Below are positions 14,105 through 16,157 of a DNA stretch of 16,157 nucleotides, in pieces. Position 1 is the stretch's first letter, and each line of letters starts with the position of its first letter. A model generated the notes under the pieces. That model did not search any database. It was not told the DNA's origin and saw nothing but the letters and a program-made list of their open reading frames with translations. Origin of the DNA: an uncultured Bacteroidota bacterium. GTDB lineage: Bacteria > Bacteroidota > Bacteroidia > Chitinophagales > Chitinophagaceae. The translations under genes and the position numbers were made by a program. The DNA is taken from assembly GCA_903825065.1 (NCBI GenBank), contig CAIJZG010000047.1, positions 1-16,157 of the forward strand, read 5' to 3'.

Positions 14105-15856
14105 ATGATGAGGCTGGTAACATTATTTATAATCCTTTCACTGGTAGGTTTTAATAAAACTAAAGCATACTATAATCCTGAAAAAAATTTTTCTTTTTCA
14201 CACAATTACGGGCAGGTAAATATATCAATTACTCCCTTAGAAAAAAATGGGGTGTTCACAAAAAAGACAAATGTTGGTTATAAACTATTTATTAAAAATG
14301 GACAGTCTGAAGATCAGAAAGGCATTATCTATTATAAAATTGAAAATGAAAATGATGCTACCATTTTAGAAAAAACTTTCGACTTAAATATTCCCGCTAA
14401 TAAAAAGTTGGAAACAAATATTTTAATTCCGCATACTATTGATGGTTCATTTAAAATTGTTTTTCAAGTAGAGTTAAATAATCTAAAATCTAATTTCAAT
14501 TTCAATTTTATATATAATGAAAAAGATGCTAAAGAAAAACCTGTAAAAGAAAACGTTACAGCCGCAGTTGAAGCGCCAGAATCTGAGGGAGATATAAAAA
14601 CAGTTTTAAAACCCAGTAATTTTGATGGCACTTTTGATGGAAAAGAACCCATCACATATAACTTAGAACTACACAATAATTATCCGATATCACAAGAGGG
14701 AACATTTAAATATATTGTGAAAGAGGCAATCACCGGGGCTGTAATTTCAGAGAAAAAATATGATGTAAAGCTTAGCAAAAAAAGCAGCAAAAATTTCAAA
14801 CTTAAAGTTGCTACGCCCCCACAACCCGGTATTTATAATTTAGAATTTTCCATTAATACGACCACATATGACGATACTACGCACTATGCTTTTGGTTATG
14901 AGATCGCACAAATAAAATCACCCTATCACCGCCCAGATGATTTTGATGATTTCTGGAAAACCGCTATGGACGAATTAGCAACGATTAGTCCATCTTATAA
15001 AATAGAAGAAGACTTTGAACAAAGTAATAAACTCTTTAATGTTTATAGAGTGGAAATGTCTTCTATCGATAATATTAGAATTAATGGATGGCTTACCATA
15101 CCAAAAACAGCAATGGGTGGAAAGTTCCCTGTTTTAGTAGGTTTTGGTGGATACCAGGTTTTAGCCAGGCCCTTATTTTTTGATGAATTTATTTCGTTTA
15201 CAGTGAATGTGCGAGGGGCTGATAGAAACAATATGTCGGATGTAAATCCCAATAATCAAGATATTTTAACATTAAACATTAATGATCCCTTAAAATATAT
15301 CTATCGGGGAATTTATATGGATTGTATCAGGGCAGTAGACTTTTTATTTGCGAATGAAAACATGGGATTCGATGTAAATAGAATTGCCGTTTTTGGTGGT
15401 AGTCAGGGTGGATCATTAGCATTAATAACTGCCGCCCTATTAAATAAAAAAATAAGAACCTGTGTTGCAGACAACCCAACATTTTGTGACTATCATATAA
15501 ATTTATTAATGGAACCCCAAATTAGAGAGGCATCATTTGTTTTAGAATATTTAGGAAAATATCTTCGTACAAATGCTTCCTTTTTTACAAAAGATGAAAT
15601 GTTACAAACACTCAGCTATTTTGAAATCCAGAATTTTATGCCGAAAGTAAAATGTCCTGTATTATTTGGAATAGGGTTATTAGATCCTCTTGCACCAGCT
15701 GTTACTACCATTGCTGCATATAATAAAATGAATAAAGAGGTTATAAAAGCAAGTGAAATATATATATTTCCAGAATTAGCACACGAAGTACCCGAAAGAC
15801 ATAATACGTTTAAAAGCACTTGGTTTTTTGAAAAATTAACAAAAGGCAAAAAGTGA
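14105..15856 (+). CDS. Secreted CE7-type (acetyl xylan esterase-like) esterase with two N-terminal beta-sandwich-like domains
   Basis: The start at 14105 is chosen because it places a normal signal peptide (MMRLVTLFIILSLVGFNKTKA) at the N-terminus. The in-frame ATG at 14030, overlapping the acyltransferase stop by 8 bases, would add 25 residues before it and remains possible. From 14105 the protein has 583 residues: signal peptide 1-21, a first beta-rich segment about 42-136, a charged linker about 137-168, a second similar beta-rich segment about 169-265, then an alpha/beta-hydrolase about 270-583. The hydrolase resembles the CE7 acetyl xylan esterase / cephalosporin-C deacetylase family: YHRPDDFDDFW at its start, VRGADR, nucleophile S433 in GGSQGG, D527 in GLLDPLAP and H560 in ELAHEV, a complete triad. 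CE7 enzymes are normally single-domain proteins of about 320 residues. The likely action is removal of acetyl groups from extracellular or periplasmic saccharides. The exact substrate is unknown. Confidence 0.88.
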   Translation: MMRLVTLFIILSLVGFNKTKAYYNPEKNFSFSHNYGQVNISITPLEKNGVFTKKTNVGYKLFIKNGQSEDQKGIIYYKIENENDATILEKTFDLNIPANKKLETNILIPHTIDGSFKIVFQVELNNLKSNFNFNFIYNEKDAKEKPVKENVTAAVEAPESEGDIKTVLKPSNFDGTFDGKEPITYNLELHNNYPISQEGTFKYIVKEAITGAVISEKKYDVKLSKKSSKNFKLKVATPPQPGIYNLEFSINTTTYDDTTHYAFGYEIAQIKSPYHRPDDFDDFWKTAMDELATISPSYKIEEDFEQSNKLFNVYRVEMSSIDNIRINGWLTIPKTAMGGKFPVLVGFGGYQVLARPLFFDEFISFTVNVRGADRNNMSDVNPNNQDILTLNINDPLKYIYRGIYMDCIRAVDFLFANENMGFDVNRIAVFGGSQGGSLALITAALLNKKIRTCVADNPTFCDYHINLLMEPQIREASFVLEYLGKYLRTNASFFTKDEMLQTLSYFEIQNFMPKVKCPVLFGIGLLDPLAPAVTTIAAYNKMNKEVIKASEIYIFPELAHEVPERHNTFKSTWFFEKLTKGKK

Positions 15857-15860
15857 TAAA

Positions 15861-16151
15861 ATGGCTATGAAAAAATCAATATTTTTTTTAATACTTATTT
15901 GTTTATCAAGTATGGCAAAAGCAGATTGGCCAGTTGGTAAAAAGAGGTTAATGATCACACCATCGTTTTCGTATTTTTATACATCTAGAGTATTCGACTC
16001 TACAGGTAAAATCAGAGGCTCTGCTAACGGAGACCAATTTATAGCAAAGACTTTGGGAATTTATGGAATAGCTGGAGTGTCAAGAAGATTAGATCTTGTC
16101 TTTAATGTTCCAATTAGTAATATCACGGCTAAAAATATTTATGTAAAATAA
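15861..16151 (+). CDS. Short exported protein resembling the start of an outer-membrane barrel protein (possibly truncated)
   Basis: This 96-residue reading frame begins four bases after the esterase stop. A signal peptide (MKKSIFFLILICLSSMAKA, from the second ATG at 15867) is followed by DWPVGKKRLMITPSFSYFYTSRVFDS, and then alternating strand-like stretches (IYGIAGVSRRLDLVFNVPISN). This resembles the N-terminal strands of transporter-like outer-membrane barrel proteins, which are usually 250-300 residues, so the protein looks cut short. The stop TAA at 16149 falls in an A-rich stretch six bases before the window end, and other frames also stop near it. It may be a true short gene, a gene broken by a nonsense or indel mutation, or an artefact of a contig end. 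Start choice between 15861 and 15867 is open. No function can be assigned. Confidence 0.6.
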   Translation: MAMKKSIFFLILICLSSMAKADWPVGKKRLMITPSFSYFYTSRVFDSTGKIRGSANGDQFIAKTLGIYGIAGVSRRLDLVFNVPISNITAKNIYVK

Positions 16152-16157
16152 AACAAA

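Overview
The window looks like chromosomal DNA from a Bacteroidota bacterium, most likely near Chitinophagaceae/Sphingobacteriia. This is inferred from the AT-rich base composition, the lack of clear Shine-Dalgarno sites, several TAnnTTTG-type promoter elements, a DUF2480-type protein (a family I know only from Bacteroidota), and a large amidohydrolase paired with a smaller one as is common in that phylum. No tRNA, rRNA, CRISPR array, insertion sequence, integrase or phage gene was seen. Most of the window is core housekeeping sequence. The accessory-looking part is the right end.

Layout, left to right: (1) 1-2933, two plus-strand amidohydrolase-superfamily genes in tandem. The first enters from beyond the left edge and keeps its metal ligands. 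The second is secreted but has lost most of them. A strong terminator at 2963-2990 closes the unit. (2) 3022-7117, a tight plus-strand group: polA (DNA polymerase I with intact 5' nuclease, proofreading and polymerase motifs), an NTF2/SnoaL-like protein and a sterol-desaturase/fatty-acid-hydroxylase-type membrane enzyme. (3) 7107-9827, two minus-strand genes: a DUF2480 protein whose end overlaps the hydroxylase by 11 bases, and a PpiD-like membrane-anchored periplasmic peptidyl-prolyl isomerase with its own terminator. (4) 9828-10404, a 577-base AT-rich gene-free region between the divergent ppiD-like gene and nadA, with a cluster of DnaA-box-like 9-mers. (5) 10405-12664, nadA (quinolinate synthase) and recA, separated by a spacer with three copies of a 15-base motif. 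A good terminator follows recA. (6) 12853-16151, a plus-strand operon: an OafA-type membrane O-acyltransferase, a secreted CE7-type carbohydrate esterase with two extra N-terminal beta-sandwich-like domains, and a short exported protein that resembles the beginning of an outer-membrane barrel protein.

How the genes relate: polA and recA serve DNA repair and replication, nadA makes the NAD precursor quinolinate, and the PpiD-like protein helps fold exported proteins. The acyltransferase and esterase probably add and remove acyl groups on a surface or extracellular polysaccharide, and their tight coupling suggests a modification/trimming cycle. The most unusual points are the degraded amidohydrolase partner (with a G9 tract and a start codon inside a tandem duplication), the esterase architecture, a clamp-binding-like motif in the Pol I linker, and the repeat and DnaA-box-like content of the spacers flanking nadA.
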